From assembly GCA_903871435.1 (NCBI GenBank), contig CAIQGU010000176.1, positions 1-5,434 on the forward strand: DNA of 5,434 nt, written 5' to 3'. A program made the translations under genes and the position numbers. A model generated the notes under the pieces. It saw nothing but the letters and a program-made list of their open reading frames with translations. It searched no databases and was not told where the DNA came from. This DNA comes from an uncultured Burkholderiales bacterium. Lineage in GTDB: Bacteria; Pseudomonadota; Gammaproteobacteria; Burkholderiales; Burkholderiaceae_F. Within the stretch, counting starts at the first letter, position 1. Each line of letters begins with the position of its first letter. Positions 1 through 5,434 of this stretch are shown here, piece after piece.

Positions 1-15
1 CGCAGCGCCAAGCGC

Positions 16-2232
16 CTACACGCCTCGGTGCGCAGCCAGCCGCCGCGCGAACGCCGCAAAACGCCCATCGCTTTCCCACTCCTCGATCGGCACCGGCAGA
101 CGGCGCCGCCAGTTGGCGTAGGTATCCACCGTGCCGGGAAGATTCACCTGCTCCTGGCAGCCGAAAATATCCTCCAGCTGCACGACCAGCACGCGCGAGG
201 GACTGCGGGCGAGGTATTCCTGCACGGCCATCGCGAGGCTGGTCGTCATGGGCACCGGCCACTGCGGATCGGCGCCCAGCTCCGGCGGCAACAGCATTTC
301 GCGCTGCAACGCGCTCAGCAACCGGGCGCAGTCGTGCTTGCGCTCTTCCACCTGCTGCAGGTGCGTGGCCTCATTGGGATAGAGGTCCAGGGCCTTGCGC
401 ACGGCAATATCGCGGCTTTCCCAGTAACCTGCCAGCGTTGCCAGGTCATGCGTGGTGGACGTGGTGAGCGCGTCGACGGGGAAGTCCTGCGGCGCAAAGA
501 ATTCGCCATCGTGCCGCCGCGAGAAGATGAGCACGCGGTAGGACAACATGCCGCTGCGGTCCATGGCGTGGCGCACTTCATCGGGCACGGTGCCCAGGTC
601 CTCACCGATTACCATGCAGGCGTTGCGCTCGCTCTCGAGGGTGAGGATGGCCAGCAGGTGTTCAAAGGGGTAAGCGACGTAAGAGCCCGCGTCGGGAAGG
701 TCGCCACGCGGCACCCAGAAGAGCCGGGCCAGGCCCATGACATGGTCGATGCGCAGCGCCCCCGCGTGGCGCATATTGGCCCGCAGCACAGCGATGAATG
801 GCGCATAGGCGCGCGCGCGCAGGCGCTCGGGCAGGAGCGGCAGCAGGCCCCAGTCCTGGCCACGTAGGTTGAAGTCGTCGGGCGGACAGCCGGCGCTGGC
901 GCTTTGCGCGTACAGGTCCTGGGCGGCCCAGGATTCGGCGCCGCCGCGATCCACCGAAACGGCCAGGTCCTGGTAGATGCCGACCGCCAGCTGCGCCTCG
1001 AGGGACGCGCGTCCCGCCGCGGCAAGCTGCGATTCGGCCAGCCATTGCAGGTATTCGAAATACTCGACGCGCGGCAGCTTGTCCCGCGCGAACGCTGCCA
1101 CTTCGCTCGAATTGGGGTCGCGGTAAGGCCAGGTCCATTCGGGCCAGCCCCAGACGCGCGCATCCTGCGCATGGAAATGTTCCTGCATGGCCTCGAACAG
1201 CGCATGCTGGCGCAGCGCGAGTCCACCGGCGGCCTGGAAGGCGCGAAATTCGCGGGCGCGTTCCGCTGCCGCATCTCCCGCCGCGTCCCCCGCCGGCGAC
1301 CCGAGGCAGGTGGCGCGAAAATGTTCGTAGAGCTGCTCCAGGACGGCGAGCTTGAGTTCGGCAACGCCCGCATAGTCGACGAGGTCGGCGGCACGCAGCA
1401 CGCGCAGGCGTTCCTGGAAAGCCGGGGAAAACACGCGCTCGCGCGCCGCAGCGCTGGTCTGGAATTCGGCCACAGCCTCGACGTCGATATAAAGGATGTC
1501 CAGAAAGCGGCGCGATGACGGGGAATACGGGCTGGCGTGCTCGGCGTTGTGCGGATAGAGCGCGTGCAGCGGGTTGAGCCCGACCAGCGCGGCACCTTGG
1601 GCCCCCGCGAGGCGGATAACGGCAGCCAGATCCGTGAAGTCGCCAATGCCCCAGTTGCGCCCGGAGCGCAGGGCGTAAAGCTGCACCGCCGGACCCCAGA
1701 CCCGCTGGCCTTCGCGCAAGCGCGGCGGCAGGTAGCAGCGGCGCGGCGCGACGACAACGAGCGTGGAGCTCAGGTGGCGCTGCTCGCCAGCCGGCGACTC
1801 CAGTCGCAGATCGAGCTGGTGATAGCCCAGCGGCAGCCGGGGAGGCAGGACAACGTGAAAATCGTGCACGGCAGCCGCGTGCCGGCCGCCGCCCTCCTCC
1901 GTCAGTTCCCAGAGCAGGCGTCCCTCGCGGCTGGCGGCCTGAAGCTGCAGCACCCAGGGTCCGGCGTCCTGCCAGAAGACAGCCACCGGTGGCAGCGGGC
2001 TGCGCAGCGCCAGCGCCGCGGCAGCCGCGTCCTCGGCTGCCAGCGAGGCCAGGACCTGGCTGCGATTGCCCGCCTCGACATCCATCGCGCGCAGCAGGGC
2101 GCGCAGGCCGTGGTGGGGAACCCTGCGGTGCTTGCCCCAGATGTCGTAGTAATCGGGGGCAATGCCATGACGCTGGCAGAGCTGCAGCAGTTCGGCGGTG
2201 TCGTCGATGGGTTCGCTGGAATTCTGATCCAT
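16..2232 (-). CDS. malQ: 4-alpha-glucanotransferase (amylomaltase) MalQ
   Basis: A GH77 enzyme (EC 2.4.1.25) of 738 residues from the chosen ATG. It transfers maltodextrin segments between chains and releases glucose in the cytoplasm. The N-terminal ~180 residues form the extension typical of the long E. coli-type MalQ (694 aa). The catalytic part starts near YALRSGRNWGIGDF (186-199), followed by NPLHALYPHN and SPYSPSSRRFLDILYIDV. The catalytic residues are nucleophile D496 (LRIDHVMGL), acid/base E544 (IGEDLGTVP) and D596 (STTHDLATL). The C-terminal signature QVNLPGTVDTYANWRRR is at 695-711, and the stop is TAG. The start is uncertain: the ATG at 2232 has its GGAG 17 nt away, while an in-frame TTG at 2244 has the same GGAG 5 nt upstream and would add four residues. 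The frame also stays open to 2343 inside pfp, but those residues do not resemble MalQ. It is the last visible gene of the cluster. Confidence 0.97.
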   Translation of the reverse strand: MDQNSSEPIDDTAELLQLCQRHGIAPDYYDIWGKHRRVPHHGLRALLRAMDVEAGNRSQVLASLAAEDAAAAALALRSPLPPVAVFWQDAGPWVLQLQAASREGRLLWELTEEGGGRHAAAVHDFHVVLPPRLPLGYHQLDLRLESPAGEQRHLSSTLVVVAPRRCYLPPRLREGQRVWGPAVQLYALRSGRNWGIGDFTDLAAVIRLAGAQGAALVGLNPLHALYPHNAEHASPYSPSSRRFLDILYIDVEAVAEFQTSAAARERVFSPAFQERLRVLRAADLVDYAGVAELKLAVLEQLYEHFRATCLGSPAGDAAGDAAAERAREFRAFQAAGGLALRQHALFEAMQEHFHAQDARVWGWPEWTWPYRDPNSSEVAAFARDKLPRVEYFEYLQWLAESQLAAAGRASLEAQLAVGIYQDLAVSVDRGGAESWAAQDLYAQSASAGCPPDDFNLRGQDWGLLPLLPERLRARAYAPFIAVLRANMRHAGALRIDHVMGLARLFWVPRGDLPDAGSYVAYPFEHLLAILTLESERNACMVIGEDLGTVPDEVRHAMDRSGMLSYRVLIFSRRHDGEFFAPQDFPVDALTTSTTHDLATLAGYWESRDIAVRKALDLYPNEATHLQQVEERKHDCARLLSALQREMLLPPELGADPQWPVPMTTSLAMAVQEYLARSPSRVLVVQLEDIFGCQEQVNLPGTVDTYANWRRRLPVPIEEWESDGRFAAFARRLAAHRGV

Positions 2233-2262
2233 GGTGCTTCGCAAGCAAGCTCCGACAGCGCT

Positions 2263-2285
2263 CCCCTCTCCCACCGGGAGAGGGG
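2263..2285 (-). repeat. perfect hairpin between pfp and malQ
   Basis: The arms CCCCTCTCCC (2263-2272) and GGGAGAGGGG (2276-2285) are exact reverse complements separated by 3 nt, starting 8 nt after the pfp stop. On the transcribed strand the T-run (TTTT) lies before the hairpin, not after it, so it is not a standard intrinsic terminator for this operon. Palindromes of this CTCTCCC/GGGAGAG type occur as dispersed intergenic repeats in several proteobacterial genomes. Plausible roles are protecting the 3' end of the pfp message or lowering readthrough to malQ. Confidence 0.75.
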
Positions 2286-2293
2286 GAAAACAA

Positions 2294-3589
2294 TTACACG
2301 CGCAGATGCCAGTCCGGGGCGTCGTGCGCGACCAGATATTCAAAGCGCGAGCGAAAACCTGCGGCGTCCGTACCGGCGGCGCGCGCTAGCGCGTCCAGGG
2401 CCTCAGCATCAGCAAAATCATGCGCGGTCAGCCGCGTCATGAACTGGCGCGCCACGCGATAACGCAGTGAGCCGGTATCAACGGTGCGAACGCGCGTGTG
2501 CCCGGTCACGGGGTCGAGCAGGTCCGCGAAGGCGATGGGCACGAAGCGCCCTTCCTGAATGGATATCAGGGCGTTGGAGCCACCCTCGAGCAGGAATTGG
2601 GCCGCGCAGCAGCCCAGATCGCGTGTGTATTCCACGTCCACCGGTATGGGATCGGCGCAGCGCAGTTCGTAGCCGATATCCTTGGACACGATGTTGGCGT
2701 TGATGCCCAGCGGCTTGAGGCGGGCGTCAACCAGCTTGCGCAGGCCCTTGCCGAGGTCGATCTCGGCCAGCCGGATATGGTTGTGTTCGTCGCGCTCCAC
2801 CGTTCCCAGCCGGTGCAGTTCATCCTCGGAGATGAGTTCCGCAAGACCCTCGGCCAGGACAGCAACGCCGTCCTTGGCACCCTGGGCGCGGCGCTTGATG
2901 ATGGCGCCCGCCAGCACGTCAGCGATGCGGTCGAGGCTGACCGGCCCGGCGGGAAATTCCTCGGGAATGACCGCGATATGCGCGCCAGCGGCCTTGGCGA
3001 TGCCCAGCGCCAGCGAGCCCGCCTTGCGGCCCATGGCCACTACGAAATACCAGCGCGCCGACGCCCGCGCATCGATGATGAGGTTGCGGACCAGCCCCGC
3101 GCCCACGTGGCGGGCCGTCTGGTAGCCGAAGGTGTCGACGTGGTCGGGCAGGGCCAAGTCGTTGTCGATGGTCTTGGGCACATGGGCCACGCGCAGCCGG
3201 GCGCCGGCGCGCTCGGCAACTTTCATGGCCGAAAACGCGGTGTCGTCGCCGCCGATGGTGATGAGCTGGGTAACACCCAGTTCGCCCAGCGACTGCACGA
3301 CCCGGTCGAGGTGAGCTGCCTGGCGCGTGGGATTGGCGCGCGCCGTACCCAGGATGGCACCGCCTTGCACGTGGATGTCGCGCACATCGAGCGCGGTGAG
3401 GCTGCGAACCTGGTCGAGTGCGCCCTGCATCACTTGGGAATAACCGTGCGGCAAACCCAGGACCTCGATGCCGGCGTCGAGCGCCCGCAAGGTTGCTGCC
3501 GCGATGACGCTGTTGATGCCGGGCGCGGGGCCGCCGCCGACAAGGATGGCCAGCTTCTGCGGGCTGGGGTGCGTACTGCTGCTGGTCAT
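2294..3589 (-). CDS. pfp: pyrophosphate-dependent 6-phosphofructokinase
   Basis: A 431-residue PfkA-superfamily enzyme that reversibly converts fructose 6-phosphate and PPi to fructose 1,6-bisphosphate and Pi (EC 2.7.1.90) in the cytoplasm. Visible motifs are the phosphate-binding loop GGGPAPGIN (18-26), GGDDT (113-117), PKTIDND (138-144) with catalytic base D142, MGR (186-188) and a C-terminal hexose-binding GGSNALISIQEGR stretch (336-348). Two positions decide the phosphoryl donor. The Asp after GGD (D116) and the Lys in PKTIDND (K139) replace the glycines of E. coli ATP-PFK (Gly104, Gly124), and are the known signature of PPi-dependent members. The ATG start is set by the AGGAGG 8 nt upstream and by the family N-terminus (KLAILVGGGPAPG). 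It overlaps the TGA of a small upstream frame by 4 nt and precedes malQ by 61 nt. Some family members also act on sedoheptulose 7-phosphate; the sequence does not settle this. Confidence 0.95.
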   Translation of the reverse strand: MTSSSTHPSPQKLAILVGGGPAPGINSVIAAATLRALDAGIEVLGLPHGYSQVMQGALDQVRSLTALDVRDIHVQGGAILGTARANPTRQAAHLDRVVQSLGELGVTQLITIGGDDTAFSAMKVAERAGARLRVAHVPKTIDNDLALPDHVDTFGYQTARHVGAGLVRNLIIDARASARWYFVVAMGRKAGSLALGIAKAAGAHIAVIPEEFPAGPVSLDRIADVLAGAIIKRRAQGAKDGVAVLAEGLAELISEDELHRLGTVERDEHNHIRLAEIDLGKGLRKLVDARLKPLGINANIVSKDIGYELRCADPIPVDVEYTRDLGCCAAQFLLEGGSNALISIQEGRFVPIAFADLLDPVTGHTRVRTVDTGSLRYRVARQFMTRLTAHDFADAEALDALARAAGTDAAGFRSRFEYLVAHDAPDWHLRV

Positions 3590-3723
3590 GCCACTTCCCT
3601 CCTTTGCGCAAGGAACGCCAGCTTCTGCGGGCCGGCGTGTGAACTGCCGCTAGTCATGCCACCCTCCTCCTCCGCGCGAGGATCTCCCCGTTGCCGCCCT
3701 GCTTGCGAACGCTTGCCCGACAT
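3586..3723 (-). CDS. possible 45-aa leader ORF coupled to pfp (unrecognised)
   Basis: This small frame lies between glgB and pfp, starting 19 nt after the glgB stop. Its first ATG (3723) has a GAGGG 7 nt upstream. A second in-frame ATG (3657), preceded by a very strong GGAGGAGGAGGG, would give a 23-aa product. Its TGA overlaps the pfp ATG as ATGA, the classic arrangement for translational coupling. The peptide is hydrophilic, begins MSGKRSQAGRQRGD, has an AEEEGG stretch that merely reads the internal Shine-Dalgarno, and continues MTSGSSHAGPQKLAFL, which resembles the pfp N-terminus (MTSSSTHPSPQKLAIL). I recognise no family. The frame also stays open back into glgB (to 4392), as GC-rich DNA often allows, so openness alone is weak evidence. 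It may be a translated leader or only the relic of a duplication of the pfp start. Confidence 0.35.
   Translation of the reverse strand: MSGKRSQAGRQRGDPRAEEEGGMTSGSSHAGPQKLAFLAQRREVA
3597..3605 (-). promoter_or_regulatory. pfp ribosome binding site
   Basis: The minus strand reads AAAGGAGGG, with AGGAGG 8 nt before the pfp ATG at 3589. This near-perfect anti-16S match fixes the pfp start. It lies inside the 3' end of the upstream small frame, so ribosomes finishing that frame would pass over it. Confidence 0.85.
3662..3673 (-). promoter_or_regulatory. strong ribosome binding site before the second leader ATG
   Basis: The minus strand reads GGAGGAGGAGGG, ending 4 nt before the ATG at 3657; the first GGAGGAGG lies 8 nt from it. 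This is as good a Shine-Dalgarno as the one in front of pfp itself, yet it serves only a 23-codon frame. That is why the small ORF is taken seriously. Confidence 0.55.
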
Positions 3724-3742
3724 GTGACCGCCCTCGTCCGCC

Positions 3743-5434
3743 TCAGGTGTTGGGAATATGCTTGAAGAAAACCACCGCCAGCGGTGGCAGGGTGCATTCG
3801 ATGGAATGCGGATAACCGTGGGAACCCCCTGGCGATGCGGCCACGCCGCCCAGGTTGCCCAGGCCGCTGCCGCCATAGATTTCCGCATCGCTGTTGGCCA
3901 GTTCGCGCCACCAGCCGCCCTCCGGCACACCAACGCGATGTCGCAGGCGCGGCACGGGCGTGAGGTTGCACACCACCAGCACGGGGGCGGAGCGGTCGCG
4001 GCCAAAACGCAGGAAGGCCAGCAAGCCGTTTTGCGCATCCTGGCAATCGACCCACTGGAAGCCGCCGGCTTCGAAATCGAGTTCGTACAGGGCCGGCTCA
4101 GCGCGCAGCAGGCGGTTGCAGTCGGCCACCCAGCGCTGCACGCCCGCGTGCGCGGGCTGCTCCAGCACATGCCAGGCCAGGCTCCCTTCATGCGCCCATT
4201 CGGCCGGCTGGCCGAACTCACAGCCCATGAACAGCAGCTTCTTGCCCGGATGGGCCCACTGGTAACCGAAGAGCAGGCGCAGGTTGGCAAAGCGCTGCCA
4301 CTCATCGCCGGGCATCCGGCCCAGCAGCGAGCCCTTGCCGTGCACCACCTCGTCATGCGAGAGCGCCAGCACGAAGTTCTCGGCGAACGCATACCAGATG
4401 GAGAACGTGATCCGGTCGTGGTGAAAGCGGCGGTGCACCGGGTCGAGTGCGAGAAAATCCAGGGTGTCGTGCATCCAACCCATGTTCCACTTCAAGCCAA
4501 AGCCCAGTCCGCCCACATAGACGGGCCGCGACACCATGGGCCAGGAGGTGGATTCCTCGGCGTAGGTCTGCGTGCCGGGATGGTCGCGATAGACCGCCTC
4601 ATTCAACTGGCGCAGGAAACCGATGGCTTCGAGGTTCTCCTTGCCGCCGTAGCGGTTGGGGATCCATTGGCCGGCTTCGCGGCCGTAATCGAGATAGAGC
4701 ATGGAGGCGACCGCATCGACGCGCAGGCCGTCGATGTGATACTGGTCGAGCCAGGACAGGGCGCTGGAGAGCAGGAAGGCCCGCACTTCATTGCGGCCGT
4801 AGTTGAAGATATAGCTCGTCCACTGCGGGTGGAAACCCTGCCGGGGATCGGCGTGCTCGTAGAGATGCGTGCCGTCAAAACGCGCGAGGCCATGCGCGTC
4901 CCCCGGAAAATGCGAGGGCACCCAATCGAGGATGACGCCGATGCCGTTCTGGTGCAGGACGTCGATGAGGTACATCAGGTCCTGGGGGGTGCCGTAGCGC
5001 GCGGTGGGCGCGAAGTAACCGGTGGTCTGATAGCCCCACGAACCGTAGAACGGGTGCTCGGTGATGGGCAGCAGCTCGACATGGGTGAAACCTGTCTGCA
5101 GCAGGTGCTCCACCAGCGGCGCGGCGATTTCCCGGTACGTGAGGGAGCGATTGCCCTCACCGGGCACGCGCCGCCACGATCCCAGGTGCAGTTCATAGAT
5201 GGAGACCGGCGCGCCCAGTGCGTTGGCACGGCTGCGCTCCTGCATCCAGGTGCCGTCGCCCCAGGCGTAATCGAGATCCCAGACGCGCGAGCCGGTGGCC
5301 GGCGGCGTTTCGGAGTACCGCGCGAACGGGTCGGCCTTGGTGTGTTCGCTGCCATCCTGCGCAATGATGCGGTACTTATAGGCATAGCCATGGCGCACGT
5401 CGGGGATGAAGCCTTCCCAGATGCCCGAGCCGTC
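3743..5434 (-). CDS. glgB: 1,4-alpha-glucan branching enzyme GlgB (5' end outside window)
   Basis: Glycogen branching enzyme (EC 2.4.1.18, GH13). In the cytoplasm it cuts an alpha-1,4 glucan chain and re-attaches it by an alpha-1,6 bond. The 563 visible residues begin in the CBM48-like domain ([10 protein letters not shown]); compared with the approximately 730-residue E. coli enzyme, about 170 N-terminal residues lie beyond the window edge. The frame is open to the edge, so the GTG at 5398 is internal, not a start. All four GH13 regions are visible, numbered from the first visible residue: region I DWVPSHF near 170; region [11 protein letters not shown] with nucleophile D240; region III AEEST with acid/base E293; region IV LSHDE with H360 and D361. 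The spacing matches E. coli D405/E458/D526. The C-terminal beta domain is complete and ends in IPNT with a TGA stop. It is the first visible gene of a cluster with pfp and malQ. No lesion is seen and it should be active. The family assignment is secure. Confidence 0.98.
   Translation of the reverse strand, partial: DGSGIWEGFIPDVRHGYAYKYRIIAQDGSEHTKADPFARYSETPPATGSRVWDLDYAWGDGTWMQERSRANALGAPVSIYELHLGSWRRVPGEGNRSLTYREIAAPLVEHLLQTGFTHVELLPITEHPFYGSWGYQTTGYFAPTARYGTPQDLMYLIDVLHQNGIGVILDWVPSHFPGDAHGLARFDGTHLYEHADPRQGFHPQWTSYIFNYGRNEVRAFLLSSALSWLDQYHIDGLRVDAVASMLYLDYGREAGQWIPNRYGGKENLEAIGFLRQLNEAVYRDHPGTQTYAEESTSWPMVSRPVYVGGLGFGLKWNMGWMHDTLDFLALDPVHRRFHHDRITFSIWYAFAENFVLALSHDEVVHGKGSLLGRMPGDEWQRFANLRLLFGYQWAHPGKKLLFMGCEFGQPAEWAHEGSLAWHVLEQPAHAGVQRWVADCNRLLRAEPALYELDFEAGGFQWVDCQDAQNGLLAFLRFGRDRSAPVLVVCNLTPVPRLRHRVGVPEGGWWRELANSDAEIYGGSGLGNLGGVAASPGGSHGYPHSIECTLPPLAVVFFKHIPNT
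3772..3787 (-). terminator. terminator-like hairpin inside the 3' end of glgB
   Basis: On the minus strand the sequence reads CCACCGC-TG-GCGGTGG, a perfect 7-bp inverted repeat (more realistically a 6-bp stem with a CTGG loop), directly followed by TTTTCTTC at 3771-3764. That is the layout of an intrinsic terminator. It lies about 20 nt before the glgB stop and encodes part of the conserved [11 protein letters not shown] segment, so it may be a by-product of coding. If active, it would lower transcription from glgB into pfp and malQ unless ribosomes translating glgB disrupt it. Confidence 0.35.

Larger units (their letters stand above)
3541..3728 (-). repeat. tandem reiteration of the pfp translation-start region (2-3 units)
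   Basis: The 54 nt at 3609-3662 and the 54 nt at 3541-3594 (the genuine pfp start) align without gaps with 46 identities, including an identical 16-mer GCCCGCAGAAGCTGGC. Each contains GTGGCATGAC and is preceded by a purine-rich Shine-Dalgarno. A third, more diverged unit lies at about 3675-3728. Its Shine-Dalgarno/ATG segment matches that of the middle unit at about 14 of 19 positions. Its tail (3666-3682, TCCTCGCGCGGAGGAGG) matches the tail of the middle unit (3598-3614, TCCTTGCGCAAAGGAGG) at 14 of 17. The three ATGs, at 3723, 3657 and 3589, are 66 and 68 nt apart, which supports a tandem origin. The second repeat is well supported; the third is suggestive. Confidence 0.8.

Noticed and set aside
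2263..2290. The pfp-malQ palindrome as a Rho-independent terminator
   Set aside because: On the transcribed strand the T-run comes before the stem, and the sequence after the stem (AGCGCTG) has no T-run. The plus strand reads GAAAAC after it, so it fits neither direction.
662..2293. A 543-codon minus-strand frame overlapping malQ in another register
   Set aside because: Its composition (Arg, Ala, Gly, Pro) is typical of an out-of-frame reading of a GC-rich gene, and it has no motif; the malQ register carries all GH77 signatures.
2233..2343. N-terminal extension of MalQ to an ATG at 2343
   Set aside because: The extra 37 residues overlap the end of pfp, read through the intergenic hairpin, and do not resemble a MalQ N-terminus.
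28..2442. Long plus-strand frames (28-867, 904-1518, 1537-2442) antisense to malQ
   Set aside because: All lie opposite a complete GH77 gene with intact catalytic motifs, have no recognisable domains, and read as Arg/Gly/Ala/Gln-rich shadows.
2498..3727. A 409-codon open frame on the plus strand, antisense to pfp and its leader
   Set aside because: It mirrors a strongly supported gene in GC-rich DNA, where antisense stops are rare. Its translation shows no family motif, and its repeated C-terminal segment is just the reverse of the tandem start units.
3586..4392. A 268-codon frame running from inside glgB to the pfp ATG
   Set aside because: The part inside glgB is an out-of-register shadow. 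Only the last 45 codons, with their own Shine-Dalgarno/ATG pairs, are kept as a low-confidence leader ORF.
1..5434. An undescribed system, mobile element, CRISPR array or RNA gene
   Set aside because: Every long frame on the coding strand is a known carbohydrate-metabolism enzyme. No transposase, att-like flanks, spaced identical repeats or tRNA/rRNA sequence were seen on either strand.

Overview
The window holds a three-gene glycogen / central carbon cluster read entirely from the minus strand, in the order glgB (5' end cut off by the right window edge), pfp, malQ. The DNA is GC-rich throughout and coding density is near total. The proteins look proteobacterial: GlgB closely follows the Escherichia coli type of branching enzyme, and MalQ is the long proteobacterial form with an N-terminal extension. 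A beta- or gammaproteobacterium is the most likely source. This is inferred from protein style and base composition only; no RNA gene or other phylogenetic marker is present.

Layout from the right edge leftwards, in the direction of transcription. Positions 5434-3743 are glgB, 1,4-alpha-glucan branching enzyme, lacking roughly the first 170 residues. Positions 3742-3590 form a 153-nt spacer. It contains two extra ribosome-binding-site-plus-ATG units that look like degenerate tandem copies of the pfp start region, and a possible 45-codon leader frame whose TGA overlaps the pfp ATG. Positions 3589-2294 are pfp, a phosphofructokinase carrying both residues diagnostic of pyrophosphate dependence. 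Positions 2293-2233 form a short gap with a perfect 10-bp hairpin. Positions 2232-16 are malQ, 4-alpha-glucanotransferase. Nothing can be said about positions 1-15.

The genes make sense together. GlgB introduces alpha-1,6 branches into glycogen. MalQ disproportionates the short maltodextrins left by glycogen breakdown and releases glucose. The PPi-dependent phosphofructokinase links the hexose phosphate pool to fructose 1,6-bisphosphate reversibly, without spending ATP. This suits an organism that stores and mobilises glycogen and runs glycolysis and gluconeogenesis through a PPi-linked step.

I see no unknown defence, mobile or secretion system here. The real point of interest is the glgB-pfp junction: a terminator-like hairpin inside the last codons of glgB, followed by the reiterated translation-initiation units leading into pfp.
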